Origin: VRUE01 sp963728365
Lineage (GTDB): Bacteria; Actinomycetota; Thermoleophilia; Solirubrobacterales; 70-9
Assembly (NCBI GenBank): GCA_963728365.1
Contig: CAVSJI010000001.1
Span: 1,364,001 to 1,428,000, forward strand
Direction: 5' to 3'
Length of the DNA stretch: 64,000 nt
The position numbers and the translations under genes are program-made. The notes under the pieces are model-generated. The model was not told the origin of the DNA, ran no database searches, and was given only the letters and a program-made list of their open reading frames with translations. Shown one piece after another: positions 53,302-61,424 of this stretch (positions are counted from its first letter, which is position 1; each line of letters starts with the position of its first letter).

Positions 53302-54065
53302 GGCGCCTCGAACCGGCCGCGATCGCGGGGGTGATGAGCCGCGAGGTCGCCAACTTCCGCACCTACTGGCGGGGGACGACCTTCTCGGCGGTGCTCGAAC
53401 CGCTCGTCTACCTGCTCGCCTTCGGGCTGGGGCTGAGCGCGACCCTGGTCGACGAAGTCGAAGGCGTCCCCTACGTCCAGTTCGTCGGCACCGGCATGGT
53501 CGCCACGGCGGTGATCTTCTCCAGCGCGATCCCGGCGATGTTCGGCACCTTCGTCAAGCACCGCTTCCAGAACACCTACGACGCGATCCTCGCCGCCCCG
53601 GTTGACGTCGAGGAGCTGGTCAGCGCCGAGATGCTCTGGATCGGGCTGCGCTCCGGCACCTACGGCTGCGTGCCGCTGCTGGTCACGATCGCCTTCGGCC
53701 TCGACCCGGCCTGGGGCATGCTCCTGGTGCCGCTCTTCTGCTTCGTCACCGCGCTCGGCTTTGCCGGCTTCGGCGTGGCGATGGCGGCGACCGTCGCCAA
53801 GATCGACCAGTTCAACTACGTGACGGCGCTCTTCGTCACGCCGCTCTTCCTCGTCGCCGGCACCTTCTTCCCGATCGACGGCCTGCCGCAGGGCGTCCAG
53901 GCAGTCGCCCAGCTCAACCCCCTGCACCAGCTGGTCGAACTGGTGCGCGGCGGCGCCTTCGGCTTCGAGGCGGTCGACCTCGCCCGCTTCGCCTTCCTCG
54001 TCGCCTTCGCTCTGACGACCTGGCGCGTCGCGATCAGCCGCATGCATCGCCGGCTGATCGACTGA
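53298..54065 (+). CDS. ABC exporter permease (ABC-2 type)
   Basis: A 255-aa permease with six helices, the ABC-2 type: EPLVYLLAFGLGLSATLV, FVGTGMVATAVIFSSAIPAM and LFVTPLFLVAGTFFPIDGLP. NodJ/DrrB-like length. Partner of the upstream ATPase. Confidence 0.92.
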   Translation: MRRLEPAAIAGVMSREVANFRTYWRGTTFSAVLEPLVYLLAFGLGLSATLVDEVEGVPYVQFVGTGMVATAVIFSSAIPAMFGTFVKHRFQNTYDAILAAPVDVEELVSAEMLWIGLRSGTYGCVPLLVTIAFGLDPAWGMLLVPLFCFVTALGFAGFGVAMAATVAKIDQFNYVTALFVTPLFLVAGTFFPIDGLPQGVQAVAQLNPLHQLVELVRGGAFGFEAVDLARFAFLVAFALTTWRVAISRMHRRLID

Positions 54066-54130
54066 CGAAATGGACCGTGCGCCCCGGTCTTCGAAGCGAG
54101 GTCACCGGGCGTGTCCGTCGCGGTTGGCTC

Positions 54131-54228
54131 GGGCCGGGCTCTCCTGCGGCACCCGCGGCATCCGCTTAAGGCTGCTTCCTTCCGGACCTGACCTGATTCG
54201 CGTGCCCACGTCGCGCAGGACCCGGCCG
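54131..54228 (-). ncRNA. ffs: signal recognition particle RNA (small bacterial type)
   Basis: The minus strand contains CAGGTCAGGTCCGGAAGG AAGCAGCC (split here), the universal SRP RNA apical loop and Ffh-binding internal loop. The flanks pair as CCGGG-t-CCTGCG with CGCAGG-aga-GCCCGG, giving a hairpin of about 98 nt. The ends are estimated from the pairing. Confidence 0.93.
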
Positions 54229-54382
54229 TCAACGCCGCCCGCGGCGCACTGACCCCAACGGCCAGCCCCTCGGAACGGGATTCGGCCCCGCTAAGCGGAT
54301 TTCGGGTTACAAGGCACCGCTGATTCCCCGCCTAGCACGGTCCGCCGTCGATCCTACCCTTCTGCGACCGTTGCCGCGCGGA

Positions 54383-54431
54383 GAACTGAATCAAATTCCC
54401 TACCTGGCAGAACGGTAATTTGATTCAGTTC
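54383..54431. repeat. 49-bp hairpin, family F, copy 2
   Basis: A 15-bp perfect stem GAACTGAATCAAATT and complement with a 19-nt loop. The arm differs from copy 1 at two sites, both compensated on the other arm. With the SRP RNA it accounts for what can be seen in the gap 54066-54437; the rest is unremarkable GC-rich sequence. Confidence 0.7.
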
Positions 54432-54437
54432 GCGCTC

Positions 54438-55673
54438 GTGCCCCTGCCGCTTGCCGAGATCCACGTCGACACCGAGTCCTTCTCGGTGATCGTCCTGGTC
54501 TCCGCCCTCGCCGCGGTGATCGCGGCGACCGTGCCGCGCCGCTTCGCCCCGCCGGTCGTCGTGCTCGAGCTCTTCCTCGGGATCCTCGTCGGGCCGCACG
54601 TCTTCGACATCGCCAGCGTCGACGACTTCATCGAATTCTTCTCCAACCTCGGTCTCGGGATGCTCTTCTACTTCGCCGGCTACGAGATCGACTTCGAGCG
54701 GATCAAGGGGCGGCCGATGCGGCTGGGCGCCTGGGGCTGGGTCTTCTCGATCGTCCTCGCCCACGTGATCGGAGTCGGCCTGGAAGCGACGGGGATCGTG
54801 CTCTCGGCGCTCTACGTCGGCTGCGCGATGGCGACCACCGCGATCGGCACGCTGATCCCAATCCTGCGCGACAACGACGAGCTGCGGACGGGGTTCGGCA
54901 CCTACCTGCTGGCGGCAGGCGGCGCGGGCGAGTTCGGCCCGATCCTGCTGGTCACGCTCTTCCTCTCGACCGACCGGCCGCTGCACGAGGCGGCGATCCT
55001 GGTTGCCTTCATCCTCCTGGCGATCGCCGTGGCGCTGGTCTCGACCCGCCTCGCCTGGCGCGGCTGGCCGCTGCTCGAGCGGACCTTCGAGGCGAGCAGC
55101 CAGCTGGCCGTGCGCGTCACCGTGGTGCTGGTCTTCGGCCTCGTCCTGCTGGCGGGCAAGCTCGGCCTCGACATCCTGCTCGGCGGCTTCGTCGCCGGCC
55201 TGATCACCCGTCTGGCGCTCAAGGGCCATGAGCTGCGCGTCTTCGAGTCGAAGCTCACCGCGGTCGGCTTCGGCTTCTTCGTCCCCTTCTTCTTCGTCGT
55301 CAGCGGCATCTCGTTTGACCTCGCCGCACTCGGCTCCGTCACCGCGATCCTCAAGCTCTTCATGTTCTTCGCCCTCTTCCTCTTCGTCCGCGGCCTGCCG
55401 GCGATGCTGCTCTACCGCAACACCCTCGACCTCCGCGACCGCACCGCCCTCGCCTTCTTCTCCGCCACCGAGCTGCCCCTCGTGGTCGCCATCACCACGA
55501 TCGCCGTAGAGCTCGGCCATATGAAGACCTCCACCTCCGCCGGCCTGGTAGGCGCCGCGATGCTCTCCACCCTCGTCTTCCCCTTCATCGGCCTCGCCCT
55601 GCGCAAGCGCGAGGAGACCGAGCCCGGCGAGCAGCCCCCACCCAGCGCCCTCGAGTCCCCCGCCCCAGCCTGA
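54438..55673 (+). CDS. CPA2-family monovalent cation/proton antiporter
   Basis: A protein of about 411 aa with 12 helices, KefB/GerN-type: FAPPVVVLELFLGILVGPHV, NLGLGMLFYFAGYEIDFERI (the GYEID region), VGCAMATTAIGTLIPIL, GFFVPFFFVVSGISFDL and FFSATELPLVVAITTIAV. No TrkA-N domain. GTG 54438 is used because the open frame upstream (TTG 54420) begins inside the hairpin. Confidence 0.9.
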   Translation: MPLPLAEIHVDTESFSVIVLVSALAAVIAATVPRRFAPPVVVLELFLGILVGPHVFDIASVDDFIEFFSNLGLGMLFYFAGYEIDFERIKGRPMRLGAWGWVFSIVLAHVIGVGLEATGIVLSALYVGCAMATTAIGTLIPILRDNDELRTGFGTYLLAAGGAGEFGPILLVTLFLSTDRPLHEAAILVAFILLAIAVALVSTRLAWRGWPLLERTFEASSQLAVRVTVVLVFGLVLLAGKLGLDILLGGFVAGLITRLALKGHELRVFESKLTAVGFGFFVPFFFVVSGISFDLAALGSVTAILKLFMFFALFLFVRGLPAMLLYRNTLDLRDRTALAFFSATELPLVVAITTIAVELGHMKTSTSAGLVGAAMLSTLVFPFIGLALRKREETEPGEQPPPSALESPAPA

Positions 55674-55712
55674 TCCAGCCCCCGGACCGGCCGTATGATG
55701 AACCGATCTCCC

Positions 55713-55784
55713 GGGCGCGTAGCTCAGTGGGAGAGCGCTCGCCTCACACGCGAGAGGTCGCTGGTTCGAGCCCAGCCGCGCCCA
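55713..55784 (+). tRNA. tRNA-Val (anticodon CAC)
   Basis: A full cloverleaf: acceptor GGGCGCG pairs with CGCGCCC, the D arm is GCTCAGTGGGAGAGC, the anticodon stem CTCGC/GCGAG has loop CTCACAC (anticodon CAC), and the T arm is GCTGG-TTCGAGC-CCAGC. The discriminator is A; CCA is not encoded. Its 3' end is repeated at 59029-59055. Confidence 0.95.
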
Positions 55785-55785
55785 T
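55759..55785 (+). other. attL-like copy of the tRNA-Val 3' end
   Basis: The last 27 bp including the T arm and acceptor. They match 59029-59055 at 25 of 27 positions. It marks the left edge of a probable genomic island. Confidence 0.6.
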
Positions 55786-55839
55786 CGGATTTCCTTTTGT
55801 AGAGCCAGAAATCTGGGGGTGGTTTAAGACCACATTGGT

Positions 55840-56790
55840 CTAGATCCTGACGATAGTCTTGCCCCGGGCGCCGCGTAGCTCTTGCGCGGCGAGCAGGGCG
55901 GGTGCTTCCTCAAGGGTGAGATTCTTCTCGACGACGACTCGTAGGTCCGCTTCATCGATGGCGTCGGTCAGCGCCCGAAGAAACTCCGGCGCCCTCGCGT
56001 GTTCGCGCAGATTGAAATTAACGACGTCGATCCGCTGGGAGCCCAAGGACTCGGCCTGGGCCGCGTACCTGAGCGACATTGCCCGGCCTCCGTTGCGGAC
56101 CAGCTCCAGGTTGGCGGCGAACGGCTCCGGGTCGCTGATCAGGTCGAGTAGCACGTCAACTCCACCGGGCTCGATCTTGGCTACCTGCGCGGCTACCGAA
56201 GCTTGTCCGTAGTCGACGGTCTCGCTCGCCCCCAGCGATCCCAATTGCTCCGCAGCGTCGGGACGGGCGGTAGCGAGGATCCGTGCCCCTCGCGTGGCAG
56301 CAAGCTGTACAGCCAAGGTTCCAACGCCACCGCTTGCCCCGACGATGAAAACCGTCTGCCCGGCGACAATCTCGGTCTCCTGCACCAACCCGATTGCCGC
56401 CATGCCCGCCCCCGGCGCGCCGGCGGCTTCGAGAAGCGAGACCTTGCTCGGCGCTGGCCCGATCACGGCGTCAGCAGGTATGGCGATGTATTCGGCGAGG
56501 GTTCCGCGGCCGAAGGGAAGATGCGCGAAGACTCCGTAGATGGCGTCCCCTTCCGCGAAGCGCACGACTCCCTCCCCGACCGCCTCGACAATGCCAGCGC
56601 CGTCGAAACCGAGGATCAGCGGGAAGGTGTGGGGCAGGTGACGAAGGAAGCCGTCATAGACGGCCCGGTCGAAGGGGTTGAGGGCAGCGCCGGCAAGGCG
56701 GACGAGAACCTCGCCAGGACCTGGCTCCGGCTTGGGCAACTCCATCAACTGGGGCGTAGCACCGAACTCGGTGACAGCGACTGCTTTCAT
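55840..56790 (-). CDS. zinc-independent quinone oxidoreductase-like (MDR family)
   Basis: A 316-aa medium-chain reductase: MKAVAVTEFGATPQLMELPK start, GVVRFAEGDAIYGVFA, AAGAPGAGMAAIGLV, and NADPH-binding VFIVGASGGVGTLAVQLA. The zinc ligands of classical ADHs are absent, which fits quinone reductases / enoyl reductases. ATG 56790 is the family start; a longer frame from 56835 would overlap the SDR stop (TGATG). It forms an operon with the SDR. Confidence 0.87.
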   Translation of the reverse strand: MKAVAVTEFGATPQLMELPKPEPGPGEVLVRLAGAALNPFDRAVYDGFLRHLPHTFPLILGFDGAGIVEAVGEGVVRFAEGDAIYGVFAHLPFGRGTLAEYIAIPADAVIGPAPSKVSLLEAAGAPGAGMAAIGLVQETEIVAGQTVFIVGASGGVGTLAVQLAATRGARILATARPDAAEQLGSLGASETVDYGQASVAAQVAKIEPGGVDVLLDLISDPEPFAANLELVRNGGRAMSLRYAAQAESLGSQRIDVVNFNLREHARAPEFLRALTDAIDEADLRVVVEKNLTLEEAPALLAAQELRGARGKTIVRI

Positions 56791-56831
56791 GCTGGGATCG
56801 GAGGAACACTCTTGCTGGGCGGCCCTTCCGA

Positions 56832-57680
56832 TCATGGCGTGAACGCGGAGCGCATCTTTGTCGTCCGCGCGTAAATCTTTCGGTCAATCAGCGCCGGCAC
56901 CAGAGGACGAAGCCGCGTCGCGGCCTTCTGCACCCGGGGTGAGAGGTCGACCTCCCTCCTCCTGCGGACGATCGCCTCCAGACATTTCTCGGCAACCTCG
57001 CTGGCCGGCGTCCTGGCAATGTCGTTCTTTCGTTGGACCGATAGGTCGATCTTGTGCTCGCTGCCGTCCGGAGCGAGGACCGTCCGCCCGGCTCCGTCGT
57101 CGCTGTACATGTCTCCGGGATTGATCGCCAAGACGGCGACCCCGTGCGGATACATTTCCAGCCGCACGGTTTCGAAGAAGCCATTCATCGCGTGCTTGCT
57201 CGTGGAGTAGCCCAGGTATCCGGCCATCGGCAGATGACCCGAGCCAGAAGTGACAAACGCGATTACCCCCCTGCTGGCGATCAGATGCTCGATGGCGAGA
57301 TAGGTCGGATAGGCAGCGCCGAAGAAGTTGGTCGCCATGGCATCCCGAATCGGGGTGAACGTCTTCAGATCCTCCAGCCCCCCGAACGTCGCCGACCCAG
57401 CGTTCAGTACCAGGATGTCGATTCTGCCGAAGGTGGAAAGCGTAAGGCCAATGAGCCTGTGGCAGGCGTCCTCCTCTTGGAGGTCCACGGACAGCGCCAG
57501 CACCGTACCGCCGTTCTGCTCGATCTGATCGCGGACGACTCCGAGCCTCTCCTCATTCCTCGCCGCCAAGACGACTCGTGCGCCTTCAGAGGCCAGCTCG
57601 ATCGACAGATGCTCGCCAAGGCCCCGTGACGCACCGGTCACTACGGCCACCTTGTCCTTCAATCTCATCGCTTCGCTCAT
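56832..57680 (-). CDS. short-chain dehydrogenase/reductase
   Basis: A 282-aa SDR with cofactor motif VAVVTGASRGLGEHLSIELA, NAGSATFGG, catalytic Ser in FVTSGSGHLPMAG, and YSTSKHAM (Tyr, Lys). It has the DltE-like long form with a C-terminal extension. Divergent from the TetR gene with two operators between them; overlapped by the downstream reductase, so the two act together on a hydrophobic substrate. Confidence 0.9.
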   Translation of the reverse strand: MSEAMRLKDKVAVVTGASRGLGEHLSIELASEGARVVLAARNEERLGVVRDQIEQNGGTVLALSVDLQEEDACHRLIGLTLSTFGRIDILVLNAGSATFGGLEDLKTFTPIRDAMATNFFGAAYPTYLAIEHLIASRGVIAFVTSGSGHLPMAGYLGYSTSKHAMNGFFETVRLEMYPHGVAVLAINPGDMYSDDGAGRTVLAPDGSEHKIDLSVQRKNDIARTPASEVAEKCLEAIVRRRREVDLSPRVQKAATRLRPLVPALIDRKIYARTTKMRSAFTP

Positions 57681-57721
57681 ATGCAGCTCTCCTCGTCTCC
57701 CTGCCCTCGGACGCGTCCTGT

Positions 57722-57772
57722 CTCTTGAATGCGAATCAAGAGTAGCATGTCTCTTGATTAGAAGTCAAGAGA
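57722..57772. promoter_or_regulatory. paired TetR operators
   Basis: CTCTTGA-N7-TCAAGAG occurs at 57722-57742 and 57751-57771, 29 bp apart, in the 99-bp gap between the divergent SDR and TetR genes. The second copy is extended by one base pair at each end. Control of both genes by the adjacent TetR protein is inferred. Confidence 0.75.
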
Positions 57773-57779
57773 CCAGAAG

Positions 57780-58340
57780 GTGCCCGCAAACCGCCCACAC
57801 GTTGACCGCGATGCGAAGGCCGCAGAGATCCTCGATGCGGCAGAGTCGCTGCTGCTCCGTGACGGCTATGAGTCGACGACGATGGCGGCGATCGCTCGCG
57901 CCGCAGGGGTCTCGAGCAACGCCGTCTACTGGTACTTCCCCAGCAAGGACGATCTGCTCGCAGCCGTGCTGAGTCGTCGACAGGAGCAGGCCCTCTCCCG
58001 GCTCAAAGACAAGGCAGGCACCCCACTTCAAGGGCAGGTGCTCGCGGTCCTAGGTGAGCTTGATTCGATTGCCAGCCTCACCGCAGCTGTCCATGAGCGA
58101 GCAGAGCACTCGCCAGCTGTTGCCGAGGTTCACGAGGCGTTCCACACTGGCGTCGAAGCCAGGTTGCAGCAAGGCTTCGAAACGACAGGCCTGCGGGCGA
58201 AGGACGCTGGGATGGCTGCAGCTGCCTTGGTTGCCATGGTGGAGGGCATTCATCTGCACAGCCCCACTCGGGACGCATCGGCTCGCAACGAGCTTGTGCT
58301 GTGGGTGATCCAGAGCTTGGTGGCGCGGACGGTGACTTGA
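57780..58340 (+). CDS. TetR-family transcriptional regulator
   Basis: A 186-aa protein. HTH: AAESLLLRDGYESTTMAAIA, RAAGVSSNAVYWYFPSKDDL. The C-terminal domain is short and Ala-rich. GTG 57780 comes 8 bp after the second operator copy. It probably represses itself and the SDR-reductase operon. It uses more AT-rich codons than neighbouring housekeeping genes. Confidence 0.9.
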   Translation: MPANRPHVDRDAKAAEILDAAESLLLRDGYESTTMAAIARAAGVSSNAVYWYFPSKDDLLAAVLSRRQEQALSRLKDKAGTPLQGQVLAVLGELDSIASLTAAVHERAEHSPAVAEVHEAFHTGVEARLQQGFETTGLRAKDAGMAAAALVAMVEGIHLHSPTRDASARNELVLWVIQSLVARTVT

Positions 58341-58489
58341 CCGACCCTGCGCAGGTCGTGGGAGCGGCATTTGACGCTGGTCGCGTAGGCGACCTCGTCC
58401 ATCTCGTATCGCTGTTTGCGGAGGACTTTGTGGCTCTCCTGTCCTCACCTTAGGACCTGCGGACTGCCACCCGGCTTGCATGCCGACGC

Positions 58490-58837
58490 TCACCAAAGAG
58501 TTCGCGCGACCGGAATCTGGACTGTCGTAGATTCGCAGGCCCTCTGGACCAATTCGCTCCCGGCCGCGCGGCGGTTCCTCGGCGAGAACGCGGGCGTGGT
58601 GGCAGCCAAGTCGGTCACTTCGGCCTGGTGGGAGAAGGAAGGAGCGGGGTGGTTCGTCTTCGCGGTGTCGGGTGACGGCCCCGAAGTCGCCGACCCGCCG
58701 AAAGTCGCACCGAACCAATCGACGAGGCTGCCGTCGTGGATCTTCTCGCGGGTCGCGCCGATGTCGAGAGCGCGGTCACGGGCGAGCATGGCGTTTGCCT
58801 CCCCGGCGAGGATCGTGAATCGATGCAGATAGCGCAT
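58490..58837 (-). CDS. doubtful fragment in island tail
   Basis: A 115-aa frame starting MRYLHRFTILAGEANAMLAR then DRALDIGATREKIHDGSLVD, after which the composition turns Ser/Pro-rich as if out of frame. The first 45 residues look coding; no family is recognised. The surrounding 58341-59028 shows no other convincing gene, only a 23-codon piece at 58904-58975 (IVDLYDDPGYKRRLF). I read the stretch as decayed. Confidence 0.3.
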   Translation of the reverse strand: MRYLHRFTILAGEANAMLARDRALDIGATREKIHDGSLVDWFGATFGGSATSGPSPDTAKTNHPAPSFSHQAEVTDLAATTPAFSPRNRRAAGSELVQRACESTTVQIPVARTLW

Positions 58838-59028
58838 CGCGGATCAGTGTAGAAGTCCTGGGCCGCCGAGGTTGGATCAGCCACTCCCCTGAGATGGTTT
58901 GCGAATGATCGGGGCGAACGCCAAGATCGTCGACCTGTACGACGACCCGGGCTACAAACGACGTCTCTTCGCGTAGACTGCCTGCCGCAAGCGAGCCTGG
59001 TCCTTTCGGTTCGCGATCTGGCTGAAAC

Positions 59029-59055
59029 CGCTGGTTCGAACCCAGTCGCGCCCAT
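59029..59055 (+). other. attR-like copy of the tRNA-Val 3' end
   Basis: CGCTGGTTCGAACCCAGTCG and CGCCCAT repeat the T arm and acceptor 3' strand of tRNA-Val with two changes. There is no 5' tRNA half before it. It marks the right edge of the 3.2-kb island. Confidence 0.6.
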
Positions 59056-59115
59056 TGTGGAGAACTCGCGGCTAATCTCCGGCGTGGAGCACAGACCGAA
59101 CCTGAGGAGGATGGA

Positions 59116-59553
59116 TTGAACGGAGACGAGATCGTCGAGTTGGGCCCGATCGATTACCTGCTGATCGAGTGGACCGATCGACAGCCGACCGGTGAGGCGG
59201 TGCCGCATTTGATCGACCTCGTGGACCGTGGGCTGATCCGCATCCTCGACCTGGCCTTCATCGCCAAGGGCGAGGACGGCTCCGTGGCTGCGCTCGAGCT
59301 GGCCGACGTTGCCGGAGAGGTCGAGGCGTTCGCCGCCTTCGAGGGCGCCTCCTCGGGGCTGCTCTCCGACGAGGACGTCGACGAGGCCGGCGCGGCGCTC
59401 GAGCCGGGCACCTCGGCCGCCCTGCTCGTCTACGAGAACCGTTGGGCCGCGCCGCTCGCCACCGCTCTGCGCAACTCAGGGGCACAGCTCGTCGCAAGCG
59501 GCCGCATCCCAGTCGAAGACGTCCTCGCCGCGCTCGAAGCGGCCGAGGCCTAG
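59116..59553 (+). CDS. DUF1269/DUF6325-like protein
   Basis: A 145-aa protein with LGPIDYLLIEWTDRQPTGEA, a ferredoxin-like repeat, LEPGTSAALLVYENRWAAPL, and a C-terminal helix. Members of this group often sit beside SHOCT proteins and have a general stress theme. The TTG start at 59116 is supported by AGGAGG 5 bp upstream; the ATG just upstream runs straight into TGA. Coupled to the next gene (15-bp gap). Confidence 0.8.
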   Translation: MNGDEIVELGPIDYLLIEWTDRQPTGEAVPHLIDLVDRGLIRILDLAFIAKGEDGSVAALELADVAGEVEAFAAFEGASSGLLSDEDVDEAGAALEPGTSAALLVYENRWAAPLATALRNSGAQLVASGRIPVEDVLAALEAAEA

Positions 59554-59568
59554 AGAGGAGACGGACCA

Positions 59569-59850
59569 ATGCCAGGATTGCTTCGAGGAGTCGCGCGGAC
59601 CGCCGTGATCGCCGGGACCGCCACCAGCGTCAGCAACCGCGTTTCGCGCCGCCAGGCCCAGCGCTGGGGCGCGCAGGAAGAACAGCAGATGGCCGCGGCG
59701 CAGCCGGCGCCGGTCGCCCCCGCCGCGCCCCAGGCCGGCGGCGAGCAGTCGACTATCGATCAGCTCAAGGAGCTCGGCCAGCTGAAGGAACAGGGCATCC
59801 TCACCGAGGAGGAGTTCGCCGCCCAGAAGGCAAAGCTGCTCGGCTCCTGA
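59569..59850 (+). CDS. SHOCT-domain protein
   Basis: A 93-aa protein: an N-terminal hydrophobic/basic stretch (LLRGVARTAVIAGTATSVSN), an Ala/Pro/Gln linker, and a C-terminal SHOCT motif (TIDQLKELGQLKEQGILTEE, EFAAQKAKLL). SHOCT segments mediate oligomerisation. In operon with the preceding protein. Confidence 0.88.
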   Translation: MPGLLRGVARTAVIAGTATSVSNRVSRRQAQRWGAQEEQQMAAAQPAPVAPAAPQAGGEQSTIDQLKELGQLKEQGILTEEEFAAQKAKLLGS

Positions 59851-59856
59851 CCGAGG

Positions 59857-60255
59857 TCACCGCTCAGGGGGTGGGCGCCGGGTGCGCTTGCGTTCGGCCT
59901 TGCGCCGCTTCTCCTCCAGGCGCCTCTCGCGCGAGGCGCGGGTCGGGCGCGTCGGGCGCCGGGGAGCCGGGTCGGCGAGGGCGTCGGCGATCCGCGAGGC
60001 GAGGCGGCGCAGAGCGAGCTCGCGGTTGCGGGCCTGACCGCGCGCGTCCTGGGAGACGGCGACGACCCTCGTGCCGAGGCGGGCGAGCAAGCGGTTGCGA
60101 TCGCCCTCCGCCAGCGTCGCGGACGCCTCGACATCGAAGACAGCTTCCACCCGCGACGCGGTGACGTTGGCGTGCTGGCCGCCCGGACCGGAGGAGCGGC
60201 TTGCGCGCAATTCGATCTCGGTCAGCGGGATTGAGAGCCGCGCGTCGATTTTCAG
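59857..60255 (-). CDS. arfB: peptidyl-tRNA hydrolase ArfB (release-factor-like)
   Basis: A 132-aa ribosome rescue factor. The catalytic GGQ motif is in SRSSGPGGQHANVTAS, and the basic C-terminal tail (RRLEEKRRKAERKRTRR) inserts in the empty mRNA channel. The full beta strand upstream, LKIDARLSIPLTEIEL, shows that the gene starts at CTG 60255 (or possibly nearby), overlapping the fic stop as CTGA. Starting at TTG 60210 would cut the fold. A CTG start is rare and suggests translational coupling to fic. Confidence 0.85.
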   Translation of the reverse strand: MKIDARLSIPLTEIELRASRSSGPGGQHANVTASRVEAVFDVEASATLAEGDRNRLLARLGTRVVAVSQDARGQARNRELALRRLASRIADALADPAPRRPTRPTRASRERRLEEKRRKAERKRTRRPPPER

Positions 60256-61349
60256 CTTGTCGGCGATAGCCCGTCGACCCTAGCCGCCAACTCGAGCCGC
60301 TCGGTCGGCAGGTAGCGGACGCTGCGGCCCCGGCCCCTGGTATCGACAAACCCCGCATCCACCAAGCGCCGCAGGTCGGCGCTCGCGGTTGCGGAAGAGA
60401 TGTCGGCCTCGGACGCATGGGCCGAGCGGTCGGTGCCGCCCATCAGCGACTGCTCGAGGGCGATGATCAGGCGGTCCGGCCAGTTGCGGGAGGCGACCAG
60501 GTCTTCGAGGCGGGTCCAGCGGGCGGCTGCGTCTTCGATCTGGCCCAGGCGCTGGCGCGCCTGGACCAGATGGGCGTCTATGCAGAAGGCAATCCACCCG
60601 GTGGCGTCACGGGCCGGCTCGTAGGTCGGGCCGTGGGCCTCGTTGAGCGCCTCGTAGTAGTCGGCGGTGTGGCCCGCGAGGAACTCCTCGATCGAACCGA
60701 ACTCGGGCGACATCAGCCCCTCGCGGGCGAGGACCAAGGACTGGACGATGCGCGAGACGCGGCCGTTGCCGTCGCGAAAGGGGTGAACGGAGACGATGTG
60801 CAGATGAGCCATTGCGGCGCGAACGACCGCATGGGAATCGAGATCTCCCCGCTCCAGCCACTCGACCGTCTCAGCCATCAGCGCCGGCACCTCCTCCGCG
60901 TCGGGCGCTCGATATGCGAGACGGCCGTCACTCCCGGTGACACCGACGCCCCCGATCCTCCACCGTCCGGGATCGGCGTCTCGCTGGAATGAGCAAGCGT
61001 CGAAGTGAAGGTCGAGGATCACTCGGTCGAGCCACCGAAACCCCGGGTCGCGGGCCATCGCGCCGACGTGATCCATCGCCCTCGCATAGCAGGAGACCGC
61101 CATCCGGCTTTCGTCGCCGGGGTCCACCGGCTCCTCCCCGCCAACCAGCGCGACGGCCTCTCCGGGGGCGACGCTGAAGCCCTCGATCGAGGTCGATCCC
61201 TCAAAGGCGCTCGCCCGAACCTGGCGACGCAGCGGCCCAATCCAGGGCACGCGGCGGCCGGTCTCATGGCCAAGAGTTGCTCGAATCTCGTCCAGCTGCT
61301 CGAGGCGAGACCGAAGGTCGGCTCCCAGTTCGGGCGTCTCGGAGATCAT
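60252..61349 (-). CDS. Fic/DOC-family protein with C-terminal winged helix
   Basis: A 365-aa Fic protein. The core motif HPFRDGNGRVSR lies near residue 189. The N-terminal inhibitory motif S52-TSI-E56-G57 ([S/T]xxxE[G/N]) makes it class II, able to self-inhibit by blocking ATP. A C-terminal winged helix (SEADISSATASADLRRLVDA) is typical of Fic proteins that regulate transcription. It probably AMPylates a partner or itself. A double dyad lies just upstream. Confidence 0.92.
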   Translation of the reverse strand: MISETPELGADLRSRLEQLDEIRATLGHETGRRVPWIGPLRRQVRASAFEGSTSIEGFSVAPGEAVALVGGEEPVDPGDESRMAVSCYARAMDHVGAMARDPGFRWLDRVILDLHFDACSFQRDADPGRWRIGGVGVTGSDGRLAYRAPDAEEVPALMAETVEWLERGDLDSHAVVRAAMAHLHIVSVHPFRDGNGRVSRIVQSLVLAREGLMSPEFGSIEEFLAGHTADYYEALNEAHGPTYEPARDATGWIAFCIDAHLVQARQRLGQIEDAAARWTRLEDLVASRNWPDRLIIALEQSLMGGTDRSAHASEADISSATASADLRRLVDAGFVDTRGRGRSVRYLPTERLELAARVDGLSPTS

Positions 61350-61360
61350 CGTCCCAGAAG

Positions 61361-61404
61361 TTTAGACGATTATGCGTCTAAACGCATAGACGTAAATTCG
61401 TCTA
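61361..61404. promoter_or_regulatory. double dyad operator of fic
   Basis: TTTAGACG-attatg-CGTCTAAA at 61361-61382 and TAGACG-taaatt-CGTCTA at 61387-61404, centres 24 bp apart. On the minus strand the first spacer reads CATAAT, a good -10 hexamer 20 bp before the fic ATG. The Fic winged helix is the likely binder (inference). Confidence 0.65.
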
Positions 61405-61424
61405 ACGAATTGGCTCGGTCGTGG

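Noticed and set aside
54066..54437. tmRNA or riboswitch in the gap before the antiporter
   Set aside because: The conserved core matches SRP RNA on the minus strand; the remainder shows only the family F hairpin.
58615..59208. A minus-strand frame containing GATGFEPAV
   Set aside because: This string is the well-known translation product of the antisense of a tRNA T arm. Here it arises from the tRNA-Val fragment at 59029-59055.
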